Part shown: piece after piece, positions 1 to 8,141 of the stretch
Layout of the letters: every line of letters begins with the position of its first letter
How positions within the stretch are numbered: position 1 is the first letter of the stretch
Assembly (NCBI RefSeq): GCF_006265175.1
Contig: NZ_VDCQ01000069.1
Location: 1-52,884, forward strand
DNA length: 52,884 nucleotides
From: Paenibacillus hemerocallicola
Lineage (GTDB): Bacteria > Bacillota > Bacilli > Paenibacillales > NBRC-103111
Reading direction: 5' to 3'
Notes under the pieces: generated by a model
What the model saw: the letters and a program-made list of their open reading frames with translations, nothing else
What the model was told of the DNA's origin: nothing
Databases searched by the model: none
Position numbers and translations under genes: made by a program

Positions 1-238
1 GCGAAGCAGTTGTTTACCGCGACAGCAGTTGTTTACCGCGAGATCAGTTGTTTACCGCGACAGCAGCTGTTTACCGCGACAACAGTTGTTTACCGCGAAG
101 CAGTTGTTTACCGCGACAGCAGTTGTTTACCGCGACAGCAGCTGTTTACCGAGACAGCAGTTGTTTATCGCGACAGCAGATGTTTACCGCGACAGCAGAC
201 TGTTACCGAGCAGCGAATCTGTTTGCCGAGTCAGCAGA
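1..238. repeat. 19-bp tandem repeat array
   Basis: About 12 head-to-tail copies of an 18-20-bp unit, consensus GCGACAGCAGTTGTTTACC. Units 1-8 are nearly perfect. Variation is concentrated at the CAG(T/C/A)TG core, and two units are 18 bp (GCGAAG instead of GCGACAG). The last two units (about 208-238) decay progressively. Because 19 is not a multiple of 3, all three forward frames stay open through the array, so the ORFs that cross it are artefacts. The array starts at the window edge, so its true left end is unknown. Confidence 0.92.
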
Positions 239-328
239 CATCATGCGCCGTAATCGTTCACAATAATCCATAAATTCAAACGAAAGTACCGGCGCACCTC
301 GCGCCAGAGATTGACGCCTACAAGCTGA

Positions 329-744
329 TTGGTTTCGGTGTCCGGCTGCGTGTCAAGCCGATTTCCGATGCGCGGGGAGATCGGAACCGGGGAAAGCTCG
401 CTCATCGCGAACAACGGCGATCCGGTGGCGGATTTGCTGTATACGAGCAACTGGCTGCCGCTCGGCTTGGCCGTCGCTTATGCCGTCACGGAAGATCCGA
501 AGTTTGACGGGCTGTGGGAGCGGACCGCCGGCTTCATGGCGGACGCCCAGCTCTCCAGCACGGATTCCGTCTGGACGGCGCATGGGCTCGGGCCTATGAC
601 CTGGAGCGCATGAAAGTATTCGGCTCGCCGGCCGATATGGGCTGGGGGCCGTGGGCCATCGAATCCGGCTGGACCGTGGCGGAGATCGCGGCGGGGTTGA
701 TGGCCGGACTTATGACCGACCGGCTGAAAGCTTGGCTGAAGTGA
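329..744 (+). pseudogene. Frameshifted C-terminal remnant of a large hypothetical protein
   Basis: Two reading frames join into one protein-like sequence. Frame 2 carries GEIGTGESSLIANNGDPVAD and LLYTSNWLPLGLAVAY, ending in AQLSSTDSV. Frame 1 continues with DGAWARAYDLERMKVFGSPA and DMGWGPWAIESGWTVAEIAA to a stop at 742-744. The switch lies at about 570-573 and is explained by loss of one base. Upstream (about 313-360) frame 1 also looks protein-like, suggesting a second lesion. The style resembles the C-terminus of large Paenibacillus hypothetical proteins, possibly glycoside-hydrolase-like; I cannot name the family. The 5' part is missing and the repeat array lies where it should be. Confidence 0.6.
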
Positions 745-782
745 TGCGGCTTGTCACCAACTATGTAGAGGTAGAGACGAAT

Positions 783-809
783 CGGTCCTGCTTGCCGGAC
801 CGACTTTTT
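783..809 (+). terminator. Rho-independent terminator
   Basis: Stem CGGTCC/GGACCG with an 8-nt loop (TGCTTGCC), followed by ACTTTTT. It lies 40 bp after the pseudogene stop and ahead of the germination operon. Confidence 0.75.
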
Positions 810-1035
810 GCGCTCTTTTGTACTCATGCAGGCTCTTTCACGGATAGCGGAACCGGGTGCTCCAAAAGGCATCGTGGCAGCTGTGCCGAGCTTGGGTTCA
901 GTATGCCGGAAATGCGATTTTATGGCCTGTTTCTCGCAATCTTGGTTTAAACGGCACGGAAACTGTCAACTCTATTAATAGGTTGCTTTGCCCAGCCAGG
1001 CGAAATGATAGAAGTATGATCGGCAGGTGGAACAA

Positions 1036-2664
1036 ATGTCCATTTTCAATTGGTTCAAAAAATCGAAAAAGCGGAAGGCCCATCCGATTCCAAATCAGGC
1101 GTCCGAGTTGATTCAAAGCATGGAAATGAGCGGAAGTTTGGAGCAGTTGATCGATTCTATCACTCGCATTTTCGGGGGCAACGACGACTTCGGGGTACGG
1201 CGGTTTCATGTATTTGGCCACTATCAGGCGGTCATGTTCTACTATGCTACCATGATCGACCAAGCGATGATCAACGGAAGCATTTTAAAGCCGTTCATGT
1301 ATGTGCCGCCGCACTTGGAAGGGAAGAGCATCGAATTTCACCGGCTGCAGGACGTTCTGCTGCAGGATTCGATCTTCCACAGCGATGTGAGAACGGAGGG
1401 CCGGTTTCCCAAGCTGGTCGAAGCCATTTTACGCGGGCAAACGGTCGTGGCGATCGAAGGGTTGAACGAGGCTTTTGTGATCGGTACGCGCAATATCGAG
1501 CAGAGGGCCATCGACCAGCCCGCAACGGAGCAGGTCATCCGCGGGCCGCGCGAAGGGTTTATCGAGCTGCTGGGCACGAATATCGCCCTGCTTCGTTACC
1601 GGCTGCAAACCCCGGATCTGCGCATCAATACGCTGGAGCTCGGCCGCAGAACGAAATCGAAGGTCGCGATTTGTTATATGGAAGGGATTACGGACCCCGA
1701 TCTGTTGAAGGAAGTGAAGAAGCGGCTTTCCAGGATCGATATCGACGCGGTTCTCGATTCGGGGTATTTGGAGCAATTTATCGAGGACAACCATCTATCC
1801 CCGTTTCCGCAAGTCAACTACACGGAACGGCCGGATAAAGTGGCCGCCAACCTGCTGGAAGGCAGAGTGGCGATTCTGGTAGACGGGTCTCCGCTAGCTT
1901 TGATCGTTCCGACCGTTTTCAATCAATTCTATCAAACGGTGGAAGATTACACGGAACGTTTTCTGCTGATGAGCGCGATTCGCATGGCACGTCTTGTCGC
2001 TCTTATCTTTTCCTTGGTATTTCCGTCGATTTATGTCGCGATTATTTCCTTCAATCCGGAGTTGATTCCGACGGAGTTTGCCGTAGCGGTTGCGGGCGGG
2101 AGAGCGGGGGTGCCTTTCCCGGCGATCATAGAGGTGCTCGTCATCGAAATTTCGATGGAAGTATTGCGGGAGGCGACGATCCGTTTGCCCCAGCAGGTCG
2201 GCGGCGCTCTCTCCATAGTCGGCGTGCTCGTTATCGGACAGGCTGCGGTGGCAGCCGGGTTTGCCAGCCCGATTACCGTCGTCATTATCGCACTCGCGAC
2301 GATCGGATCGTTTGCGACGCCGGCCTATAATGCCGCGCTGGCTTTGCGGCTTTTGCGCTTTCCGCTTATATTTTTGGCCGGCATTTTCGGACTGTACGGC
2401 GTCATGATCGGCTTGATCCTCATCCTGAACCACCTGCTTTCCTTGAAATCGTTCGGCGTGCCTTATTTGAGCCCGCTCGTTCCGGGTAATTTTCAAGGCA
2501 TGAAGGACTTGCTTGTACGGGGGCCGCTATGGTGGATGAATAATAGACCCTCGTTCCTGCAGCCTCTCGACAAAACGAGATTGAGCGACAAGACGGTCGA
2601 ACAGCTGAAGCAGCCGCCGGACAACGTCATGGATCCCTTAAAATTCAAGGATCGGAAGGAGTGA
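1036..2664 (+). CDS. Spore germination protein, GerA-family A subunit
   Basis: A subunit of a nutrient-germinant receptor in the spore inner membrane; GerAA/GerBA/GerKA homologue, about 542 aa, which is normal for the family. The N-terminal half is soluble and includes VAICYMEGITDPDLLKEVKK followed by a YLEQFIEDNHLSPFPQ stretch. The C-terminal half carries about five hydrophobic segments, roughly residues 315-480. ATG 1036 is preferred over in-frame GTG 1027 because AGGTGG (1025-1030) lies 5 nt upstream of the ATG. It is the first gene of an A-B-C-small-gene operon; the B subunit starts 6 bp after its stop. Which germinant is sensed cannot be read from the sequence. I did not find a convincing sigma-G promoter upstream. 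Confidence 0.95.
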   Translation: MSIFNWFKKSKKRKAHPIPNQASELIQSMEMSGSLEQLIDSITRIFGGNDDFGVRRFHVFGHYQAVMFYYATMIDQAMINGSILKPFMYVPPHLEGKSIEFHRLQDVLLQDSIFHSDVRTEGRFPKLVEAILRGQTVVAIEGLNEAFVIGTRNIEQRAIDQPATEQVIRGPREGFIELLGTNIALLRYRLQTPDLRINTLELGRRTKSKVAICYMEGITDPDLLKEVKKRLSRIDIDAVLDSGYLEQFIEDNHLSPFPQVNYTERPDKVAANLLEGRVAILVDGSPLALIVPTVFNQFYQTVEDYTERFLLMSAIRMARLVALIFSLVFPSIYVAIISFNPELIPTEFAVAVAGGRAGVPFPAIIEVLVIEISMEVLREATIRLPQQVGGALSIVGVLVIGQAAVAAGFASPITVVIIALATIGSFATPAYNAALALRLLRFPLIFLAGIFGLYGVMIGLILILNHLLSLKSFGVPYLSPLVPGNFQGMKDLLVRGPLWWMNNRPSFLQPLDKTRLSDKTVEQLKQPPDNVMDPLKFKDRKE

Positions 2665-2670
2665 TGCCGG

Positions 2671-3792
2671 ATGGAGGCACCGCGTCAAATTACCGTAATC
2701 CAAACGGCAGCCATTCTCGTCAGCACGATTATCGGAGTCGGCGTACTCCCCCTTCCTCTATTCGCCGTTCGCGCCGCGGATTCCGCCGCTCCTCTCGTGA
2801 CGCTGTTCGGGATGGTGCTTGCCTTCGTCGGGTTGGGCTTGATCGCTCTGCTCGGCATGCGGTTCCCTACGAAATCGATCATTCAATATAGCGAGGATAT
2901 TATCGGGAAATGGCCCGCCCGGATCGGCAGCTTGTTTATAATCGCATTTTTCGCGATGCTGACGTCTCTTACCGCGCGCGAGTTCGGAGAGGTGGTCGTC
3001 ACTTCGGTCTTGAAAACGACTCCCGTGGAAGTAACCGTCATCGTGATGCTGCTGCTGGCGGCGATTTCTACACGCAACAACATTACGACGTTTGCCTACA
3101 TCCATAATTTTTATTTTCCCGCTCTCTTGGGCCCTTGTCTGCTTATTGTTGCGCTGTCCTTGAAAAATGCCGAGGCGATCAATCTTCAGCCGATTTGGGC
3201 AAACGACTCGAAGACGATCGTAGCCGGCATGTTTACGATAGCCGCCTTATTCCAGGGCTCCTTCATTTTGACCGCGGTAATCCCGGCCATGCGCCGGCCC
3301 GAGAAGGCGATGAAGGCAAGCATCTGGGGGATTTTGATCGCGGGAGGGCTGTACGTGACGATCGTGGTGGCGACAGTCAGCGTTTTCGGCGCCGAGGAGA
3401 GCAAGCGGCTGCTGTGGCCGACATTGGAGCTGGCCAAAGCCACGTCATTGCCCGCCAACATCTTGGAGCGTCTGGATGCGGCTTTTCTCGCCGTATGGGT
3501 AACCGCCGTGTTCACCACCTTGTTCTCCAGTTATTTTCTTACGATCCACTCGCTCAGCAAGCTGTTTCGTCTGAACGATCATAAAATGTTCTCCATGTTC
3601 CTTCTGCCGGTTGTTTTCGTAATGGCGATGCTGCCGTTGAACATATTGCATATGTACGAAATCATTCAAAATGTCGGGAGGATCGGACTTTTCATCACGA
3701 TTGTTTATCCGGGGGCGCTGTTGCTGATCTCTTTGGTCCGCAAGAAAAGAGGGGATCGCGTTGGAAACAAGCCGATGGATCACGCCGGGTAA
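2671..3792 (+). CDS. Spore germination protein, GerA-family B subunit (permease-like)
   Basis: Integral membrane B subunit of the germinant receptor (endospore germination permease family, APC-superfamily fold), 373 aa with about ten hydrophobic helices spanning the whole chain. The N-terminus (QITVIQTAAILVSTIIGVGV) is typical of helix 1, which contributes to the ligand-binding pocket in GerAB-type proteins. The SD AAGGA at 2656-2660 serves the ATG at 2671. The gene overlaps the following C subunit by 32 bp, indicating translational coupling. Family knowledge: the B subunit binds the amino acid or sugar germinant. The ligand here is unknown. Confidence 0.95.
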   Translation: MEAPRQITVIQTAAILVSTIIGVGVLPLPLFAVRAADSAAPLVTLFGMVLAFVGLGLIALLGMRFPTKSIIQYSEDIIGKWPARIGSLFIIAFFAMLTSLTAREFGEVVVTSVLKTTPVEVTVIVMLLLAAISTRNNITTFAYIHNFYFPALLGPCLLIVALSLKNAEAINLQPIWANDSKTIVAGMFTIAALFQGSFILTAVIPAMRRPEKAMKASIWGILIAGGLYVTIVVATVSVFGAEESKRLLWPTLELAKATSLPANILERLDAAFLAVWVTAVFTTLFSSYFLTIHSLSKLFRLNDHKMFSMFLLPVVFVMAMLPLNILHMYEIIQNVGRIGLFITIVYPGALLLISLVRKKRGDRVGNKPMDHAG

Positions 3793-4999
3793 GCTGCTGG
3801 GCTTTCTGCTTGTTGTACTGCCGATCCTGACGGGCTGCTGGGACAGGCTGGAAATCGAAGAGCGATCCGTCGTGCTGGGCATATCGGTCGATGTGGCGGA
3901 ACCGGAGGCCGAGCAGGAGGAGGACGAGATTTCCCATCTGCAAGGGAAGTTCCCCGCCCCGGAAAAAGATATGATCCGCGTCGCAGCCCAGATCGCGCTT
4001 CCCGGAAGAATTCCGCTCGGTCCGGGCGAAAGCGGGGGCGGAGGCCAAGGCTCGGACCAAACCGTATGGGTTATCAATGTGGTCGGCCATACGATAGACG
4101 ATGCTCTGATGAATTTGCAGCAGCAAATATCGGGCAGACTGTTTTTCGGCCATTTGCGCGTCATTGTCGTATCGGAAGCGGTAGCCCAAAAAGGACTGGA
4201 AAATTTGAACGACTATTTCCGCCGCAATTCCGAAGTGCGCCGCATGGCTTGGATGATGATCGCCAAAGGAAATGCGGAGCGGCTAATGAGCGCCGCGCCG
4301 AAATTGGAGCGCGTACCGACCTTGTATTTATTGTCGACGATGGACAGTGCCGTCAAGCTGGGGAAATTTCCGAGAGATTATGTCGGAATCTATTGGAGCA
4401 ATTCTACGAAGAAGGGGCAGGAGGCCTATTTGCCTTACGTAGAAATAATGGAGGAGCAGAACATCCAAATAACCGGGATGGCGTATTTTCGACACGATAA
4501 AATGGTGGGAGTCACGAAGCCGTTTGAAATCGCCGGATTTATGGGGATTAAAGGAATGACGCCGGCGGGATACAGGGGCTTCGTCACCTTGGACGGATCG
4601 GAGCATAATAATGTGACGATTTACGCGACCAATCGCAAATCCAAAATCGAAGTGGAAATCAAAAACGGCTTGCCGCATTTTAACGTATCCGTCTTTACCG
4701 AAATCAATTTGGAGGAGAAGATCAACGAGCAGTTTACCGTCGACCATTCCGATATATTGAAAGAAATCGAACAAAAAAACAAGGAATCCCTCGTCAAAAC
4801 GTACGAGGAGTTGATTAAGAAAACCCAGGAGAAGGGCTCCGACATTTTCGGCTTCGGCGAATACGTGCGTGCCAAGGAGCCGAAATATTGGAATGCGGAA
4901 GTGAAAACGAAAGAACGCTGGCAAGAAATGTACAAGGATATATCGGTCGATGTTAGCGTAACCACGAGAATTCGGCGTATCGGCATGAAAGCCAGATAA
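3761..4999 (+). CDS. Spore germination lipoprotein, Ger(x)C family
   Basis: C subunit of the germinant receptor, 412 aa, anchored as a lipoprotein. The start is TTG 3761, inside the end of the B gene, preceded by GAGGGGAT. The signal peptide ends in the lipobox LTGC with the lipid-modified Cys at residue 26, followed by the family signature WDRLEIEERS. The C-terminal half contains the typical EINLEEKINEQ region and a charged helix, with a conserved-looking W-Y end (RWQEMYKDISVDVSVTTRIR). It completes the A-B-C receptor. An insertion rich in Glu and Gly (about residues 45-105) is longer than in B. subtilis GerAC. Confidence 0.94.
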   Translation: METSRWITPGKLLGFLLVVLPILTGCWDRLEIEERSVVLGISVDVAEPEAEQEEDEISHLQGKFPAPEKDMIRVAAQIALPGRIPLGPGESGGGGQGSDQTVWVINVVGHTIDDALMNLQQQISGRLFFGHLRVIVVSEAVAQKGLENLNDYFRRNSEVRRMAWMMIAKGNAERLMSAAPKLERVPTLYLLSTMDSAVKLGKFPRDYVGIYWSNSTKKGQEAYLPYVEIMEEQNIQITGMAYFRHDKMVGVTKPFEIAGFMGIKGMTPAGYRGFVTLDGSEHNNVTIYATNRKSKIEVEIKNGLPHFNVSVFTEINLEEKINEQFTVDHSDILKEIEQKNKESLVKTYEELIKKTQEKGSDIFGFGEYVRAKEPKYWNAEVKTKERWQEMYKDISVDVSVTTRIRRIGMKAR

Positions 5000-5040
5000 G
5001 TCCGTCAAGAGCGCGTCAAGAACAAGGGGAGGGAGTATCG

Positions 5041-5259
5041 ATGTTTACAGCCGGAATAGGCTATGCCGGTTTTATCGGTTATGCGATACCTTTGTGGCTG
5101 ATCACGGGGTTGTTTATTTTGCGGCTTGACGTGAAAGGATATGAGCTTGCGGCGATGGATAAGGAAAGGAAAGCATCCCGGTTCGTCGGATGGCTCAATA
5201 TCGTCCTCGGCATCTTGACGTTTATCGCGAGCTGGTCGCTTCAGAAATGGGGCTGGTAG
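5041..5259 (+). CDS. Small two-helix membrane protein, candidate D subunit of the germinant receptor
   Basis: 72 aa with two hydrophobic segments (about residues 8-27 and 48-64) separated by a basic loop containing KERKASR. A strong SD (GGGAGGGAG) lies just upstream of ATG 5041. The gene follows the C subunit by 41 bp and ends the operon. Small two-helix D proteins encoded within or beside GerA-type operons are known in Bacillus to modulate germination rate; assignment to that role rests on position, size and topology, not on a sequence motif. A similar small family is found in clostridia and paenibacilli. Confidence 0.75.
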   Translation: MFTAGIGYAGFIGYAIPLWLITGLFILRLDVKGYELAAMDKERKASRFVGWLNIVLGILTFIASWSLQKWGW

Positions 5260-5326
5260 CGGCTGCTTGCAGGCGTGCGGCGTTTTAGGCGGGATTCCCC
5301 GCTACGGAACCGGATTTTGCTATTGC

Positions 5327-5367
5327 TGAACTTGGGTTCGCATAGCTGAATCGGGTTCATTTTTTTT
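5327..5367 (+). terminator. Possible terminator of the germination operon
   Basis: Short outer stem TGAAC/GTTCA with an internal TTC/GAA pairing, followed by eight T residues (5360-5367). The stem is weak, so the call rests mainly on the T-run and on the position between two operons. Confidence 0.4.
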
Positions 5368-5445
5368 GCATATTTCCAAGAAAAGGAACACTTGCTATAC
5401 TTGTTCTTGACCTGTACCGCATGAAAATAAAGAGGGAGGGGTATG

Positions 5446-6237
5446 ATGGCCGTTTTTTTCGGGTTTATGCACAAAGCGTTTCAGGAGCGGTTCGTATACC
5501 GGACGAACTCCTACATCACCATTGTCAGCACCTGGCTCGGGCTGTTTGTGCTGGTCAGCGCGTGGCGGGCGCTGTATGGCGGCAAGTCCGAGGTCGGCGG
5601 CGTAACGTTCGACGATATGATGAGCTTTATCGTCATCAATACGCTCGTCGCCTCGCTGATCCGCTCCAATATGGGGCAGCGCATCGGGGAGCGGGTCGCG
5701 GACGGCTCGATCAGCATCGATCTGATCCGCCCGGTTTCGTTCAAGTCGTACCATCTGGCCAACCAGCTCGGCGAAAATTTGTTCGCCCTGCTGTTCAGCA
5801 CGGTTCCGGCCGTCACCCTGGCCGTCGTGCTCTGGGGGTTCCGGCTGCCCGACGAGCCGGCGCGCATCTCGCTGTTCATACTCAGCCTCGTCCTCGGCCT
5901 GCTGCTTATGAACCAGATCAACTACATATTCGGTTTGCTGGCGATATGGCTGAAAACGTCATGGTTTATTAACGCCATTACGAATGCCGCCTTCGACTTG
6001 TTCGCCGGCACGTTCGTGCCGTTATGGTTTTACCCGGACTGGCTGTATGCGGCCAGCAAATTTTTGCCGTTTCATCTGGTCACGTTCCAGCCGATCTCGA
6101 TTTGCCTCGGCAAATTGACGCTTCCCGCCGTGTGGGCCGTTATTGGCGGACAGCTGGCCTGGCTTGCCGCCTTGTGGGCGCTGGAAAAGTGGATGTGGGC
6201 CAAAGCGCAGGACCAAATCGACATTCATGGGGGGTGA
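5446..6237 (+). CDS. ABC-2 type exporter permease, subunit 1
   Basis: About 263 aa with six hydrophobic segments and no ATPase motif, of the ABC-2 membrane family formerly called DUF990. The N-terminal part (HKAFQERFVYRTNSYITIVS) and a middle VADGSISIDLIRPVS segment fit the amphipathic coupling region seen in this family. There are two adjacent ATGs, 5443 and 5446; the SD GGAGGG (5435-5440) favours 5446. It forms a three-gene unit with the next two genes; together they should make a heterodimeric membrane domain with one ATPase. The substrate is unknown; relatives are associated with drug or lipid export. Confidence 0.88.
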   Translation: MAVFFGFMHKAFQERFVYRTNSYITIVSTWLGLFVLVSAWRALYGGKSEVGGVTFDDMMSFIVINTLVASLIRSNMGQRIGERVADGSISIDLIRPVSFKSYHLANQLGENLFALLFSTVPAVTLAVVLWGFRLPDEPARISLFILSLVLGLLLMNQINYIFGLLAIWLKTSWFINAITNAAFDLFAGTFVPLWFYPDWLYAASKFLPFHLVTFQPISICLGKLTLPAVWAVIGGQLAWLAALWALEKWMWAKAQDQIDIHGG

Positions 6238-6243
6238 CGCCGG

Positions 6244-7044
6244 ATGCAGCATGCTCCGCTATATTGGCAGTTTATAAAAATCAAGCTGAAGGCGATGACC
6301 GATTACCGCAGCTCTTTTCTAATTATTACGTTTTCCAAGACGTTGATGTGGGCCGTTGAAGTTTACGTGCTCTGGATTCTGATCGACCGTTTCCAGTCGA
6401 TCGCCGGCTGGAGCAGCTATGAGGTGATGCTGCTGTTCGGGCTGAATCTCGCCTCTTACTCGCTGGCCGGCTTCTTCTTCTACCATCCGTTCGTCTACCT
6501 GCCGAAGCGCATTCAGAGCGGGGAGTTCGACGAGATGCTGACGAAGCCGATGAATCCGTTTCTCTACTTGCTGAGCCGCGAATTCAGCACCGGCTATTTT
6601 TCGAACATGGGGGTCGCCGCCTTCGTCGTCGTGCTGGCTTTCGTCAAGCTGGACATTCGTCCGGACGCTCTCGACCTGCTGTTCCTTGCGCTCGTGCTGC
6701 TGGGGGGAGCGATGATCCAGGCCGCCGCATTCGTCTTCGCGGCCGTTCCGGCGTTCTGGATTACCCAGAGCGGCAGCTTGTCCCGACTGCTTAACGACTT
6801 TAAAGGCTTTATCCGGTATCCGCTGTCGGCGTATCACGGCTTCGTGCAAGTGATGTTTACGCTGGTGTTCCCGTTCGCCTTCATCAATTTTTACCCGGCG
6901 CAATATTTTTTGCGCAAGGACGATTTTCTGATGTTTCACCCGGCGCTGCAATATTTGACCCCGCTGATCGGACTCGCGCTGTTCGCGCTGGCATACCGGT
7001 TCTGGAAGTTCGGCATCAACCATTACCGCAGCACCGGATCTTGA
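6244..7044 (+). CDS. ABC-2 type exporter permease, subunit 2
   Basis: 266 aa, six hydrophobic segments, same ABC-2/DUF990-type family as the preceding gene. The segment PKRIQSGEFDEMLTKPMNPF matches the coupling-helix region of subunit 1 (VADGSISIDLIRPVS). It begins 6 bp after the upstream stop, so the two permeases are probably translated together as a heterodimer. The C-terminus ends in a short basic tail (RFWKFGINHYRSTGS). Confidence 0.88.
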   Translation: MQHAPLYWQFIKIKLKAMTDYRSSFLIITFSKTLMWAVEVYVLWILIDRFQSIAGWSSYEVMLLFGLNLASYSLAGFFFYHPFVYLPKRIQSGEFDEMLTKPMNPFLYLLSREFSTGYFSNMGVAAFVVVLAFVKLDIRPDALDLLFLALVLLGGAMIQAAAFVFAAVPAFWITQSGSLSRLLNDFKGFIRYPLSAYHGFVQVMFTLVFPFAFINFYPAQYFLRKDDFLMFHPALQYLTPLIGLALFALAYRFWKFGINHYRSTGS

Positions 7045-7057
7045 GGAGGAACGCCCC

Positions 7058-8044
7058 ATGCCCATTATCGAAATGAACGACGTTTCCAAAACGTTTCAGG
7101 TGCACAAGCGGACCGTCGGCTTCTGGAACACGCTGAAGTCGCTCGTCCATCGCGAATACGAGACGAAGGTTGCGGTGGAGCGCATCTCGTTCTCGATCGA
7201 GCCGGGCGAGCTGGTCGGCTATATCGGGCCGAACGGCGCCGGCAAGTCGACGACGATCAAGATGCTTTCCGGCATTCTGACCCCTTCCGCCGGCGCGATC
7301 CGCGTCGACGGGCGAGTCCCGCACGACAACCGCAGGGCGAACGCGATGCATATCGGCGTCGTCTTCGGCCAACGCTCGCAGCTGTACTGGGACTTGCCGA
7401 TGATCGATACGTTCGAGCTGTATCAGAAAATGTTCCGCATCGACAACGGCAGGTTCAGGCGGAACGTGGACTTTTACGTCGAGCTGCTGGAAATGGGCGA
7501 ATTCCTGAACCGTCCTGTCCGGCAATTGAGCCTTGGACAGAAAATGCGCGCCGAGCTGGCGGTTGCGCTGCTGCATGATCCGAAGATCGTCTATCTCGAC
7601 GAGCCGACGATCGGCCTCGACGTCGTCGCCAAAAGCCGCATTCGCACGTTTATTCGCGAGGTGAACAAGGAGAAAGGGACGACCGTTATATTGACGACGC
7701 ACGACATGGACGATATCGAGCAAATATGCAGCCGGATCATCCTGATTGACCGCGGTTCCATCATGTACGACGGGACACTGTCCGACTTCAAAAGCGGCTT
7801 CAGCCGGGGCCATCTGCTGTCGGTCGTATTCGCTGACGAGGATGCGGAATTGGGAGAGAAACGGCTTCAGGTCGTCAAAAGCGAAGGGCCGCGCAAGCAA
7901 ATTTTGTTCCGCAGCGAAGAAATTTCGGTCGGCGAAGCGATAACGCACATTACCCGCAATTTCAAGGTGCTTGACCTGCAGCTGAAAGAGCCGGATATCG
8001 AAGAGATTATCCGGGATTTGTACGGCAAGGCGAAAGCGAACTGA
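7058..8044 (+). CDS. ABC transporter ATP-binding protein
   Basis: 328-aa ATPase of the ABC-2 exporter. Walker A GPNGAGKST lies at about residues 57-65, the Q-loop region is GVVFGQRSQLYWDLP, the signature is LSLGQKMRAEL, Walker B is KIVYLDEPTIGLD (about 178-190) and the H-loop is TTHDMDD. The C-terminal ~90 residues form the extension typical of drug/lipid exporter ATPases. The signature begins LSLGQ rather than LSGGQ, which is common in this subfamily (daunorubicin-resistance-type ATPases). ATG 7058 has GAGGAA just upstream and sits 13 bp after the second permease. Confidence 0.92.
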   Translation: MPIIEMNDVSKTFQVHKRTVGFWNTLKSLVHREYETKVAVERISFSIEPGELVGYIGPNGAGKSTTIKMLSGILTPSAGAIRVDGRVPHDNRRANAMHIGVVFGQRSQLYWDLPMIDTFELYQKMFRIDNGRFRRNVDFYVELLEMGEFLNRPVRQLSLGQKMRAELAVALLHDPKIVYLDEPTIGLDVVAKSRIRTFIREVNKEKGTTVILTTHDMDDIEQICSRIILIDRGSIMYDGTLSDFKSGFSRGHLLSVVFADEDAELGEKRLQVVKSEGPRKQILFRSEEISVGEAITHITRNFKVLDLQLKEPDIEEIIRDLYGKAKAN

Positions 8045-8062
8045 CTGTCCGCGAACGAAAGG

Positions 8063-8101
8063 CGGAAGCGTTAAGCCTCGTGCTTCCGGTAGTAGTATAA
8101 T
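8063..8101 (+). promoter_or_regulatory. Hairpin and -10 hexamer ahead of the AraC-type regulator
   Basis: CGGAAGC/GCTTCCG forms a 7-bp stem with a 12-nt loop (8063-8088) and no T-run after it. A perfect TATAAT follows at 8096-8101 and overlaps the ATG at 8100. If this -10 is used, transcription starts near 8108 and the ATG at 8100 cannot be the translation start. No good -35 is visible. Confidence 0.4.
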
Positions 8102-8141
8102 GAATGTATTAAAGAACGAGGAGAGGAGAAGCGCGGCCCTT

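Noticed and set aside
1-238. CRISPR array
   Set aside because: Units are directly adjacent with no unique spacers and are only 18-20 bp long, so this is a simple tandem repeat.
10-273. Three overlapping ORFs of 72-87 codons through the repeat array
   Set aside because: They arise because a 19-bp repeat without stop codons keeps all three frames open; no start signals and no protein-like composition beyond the repeat.
960-1035. Sigma-G promoter for the germination operon
   Set aside because: No sequence close to the sigma-G -35 and -10 elements with correct spacing was found, though such a promoter is expected from the biology.
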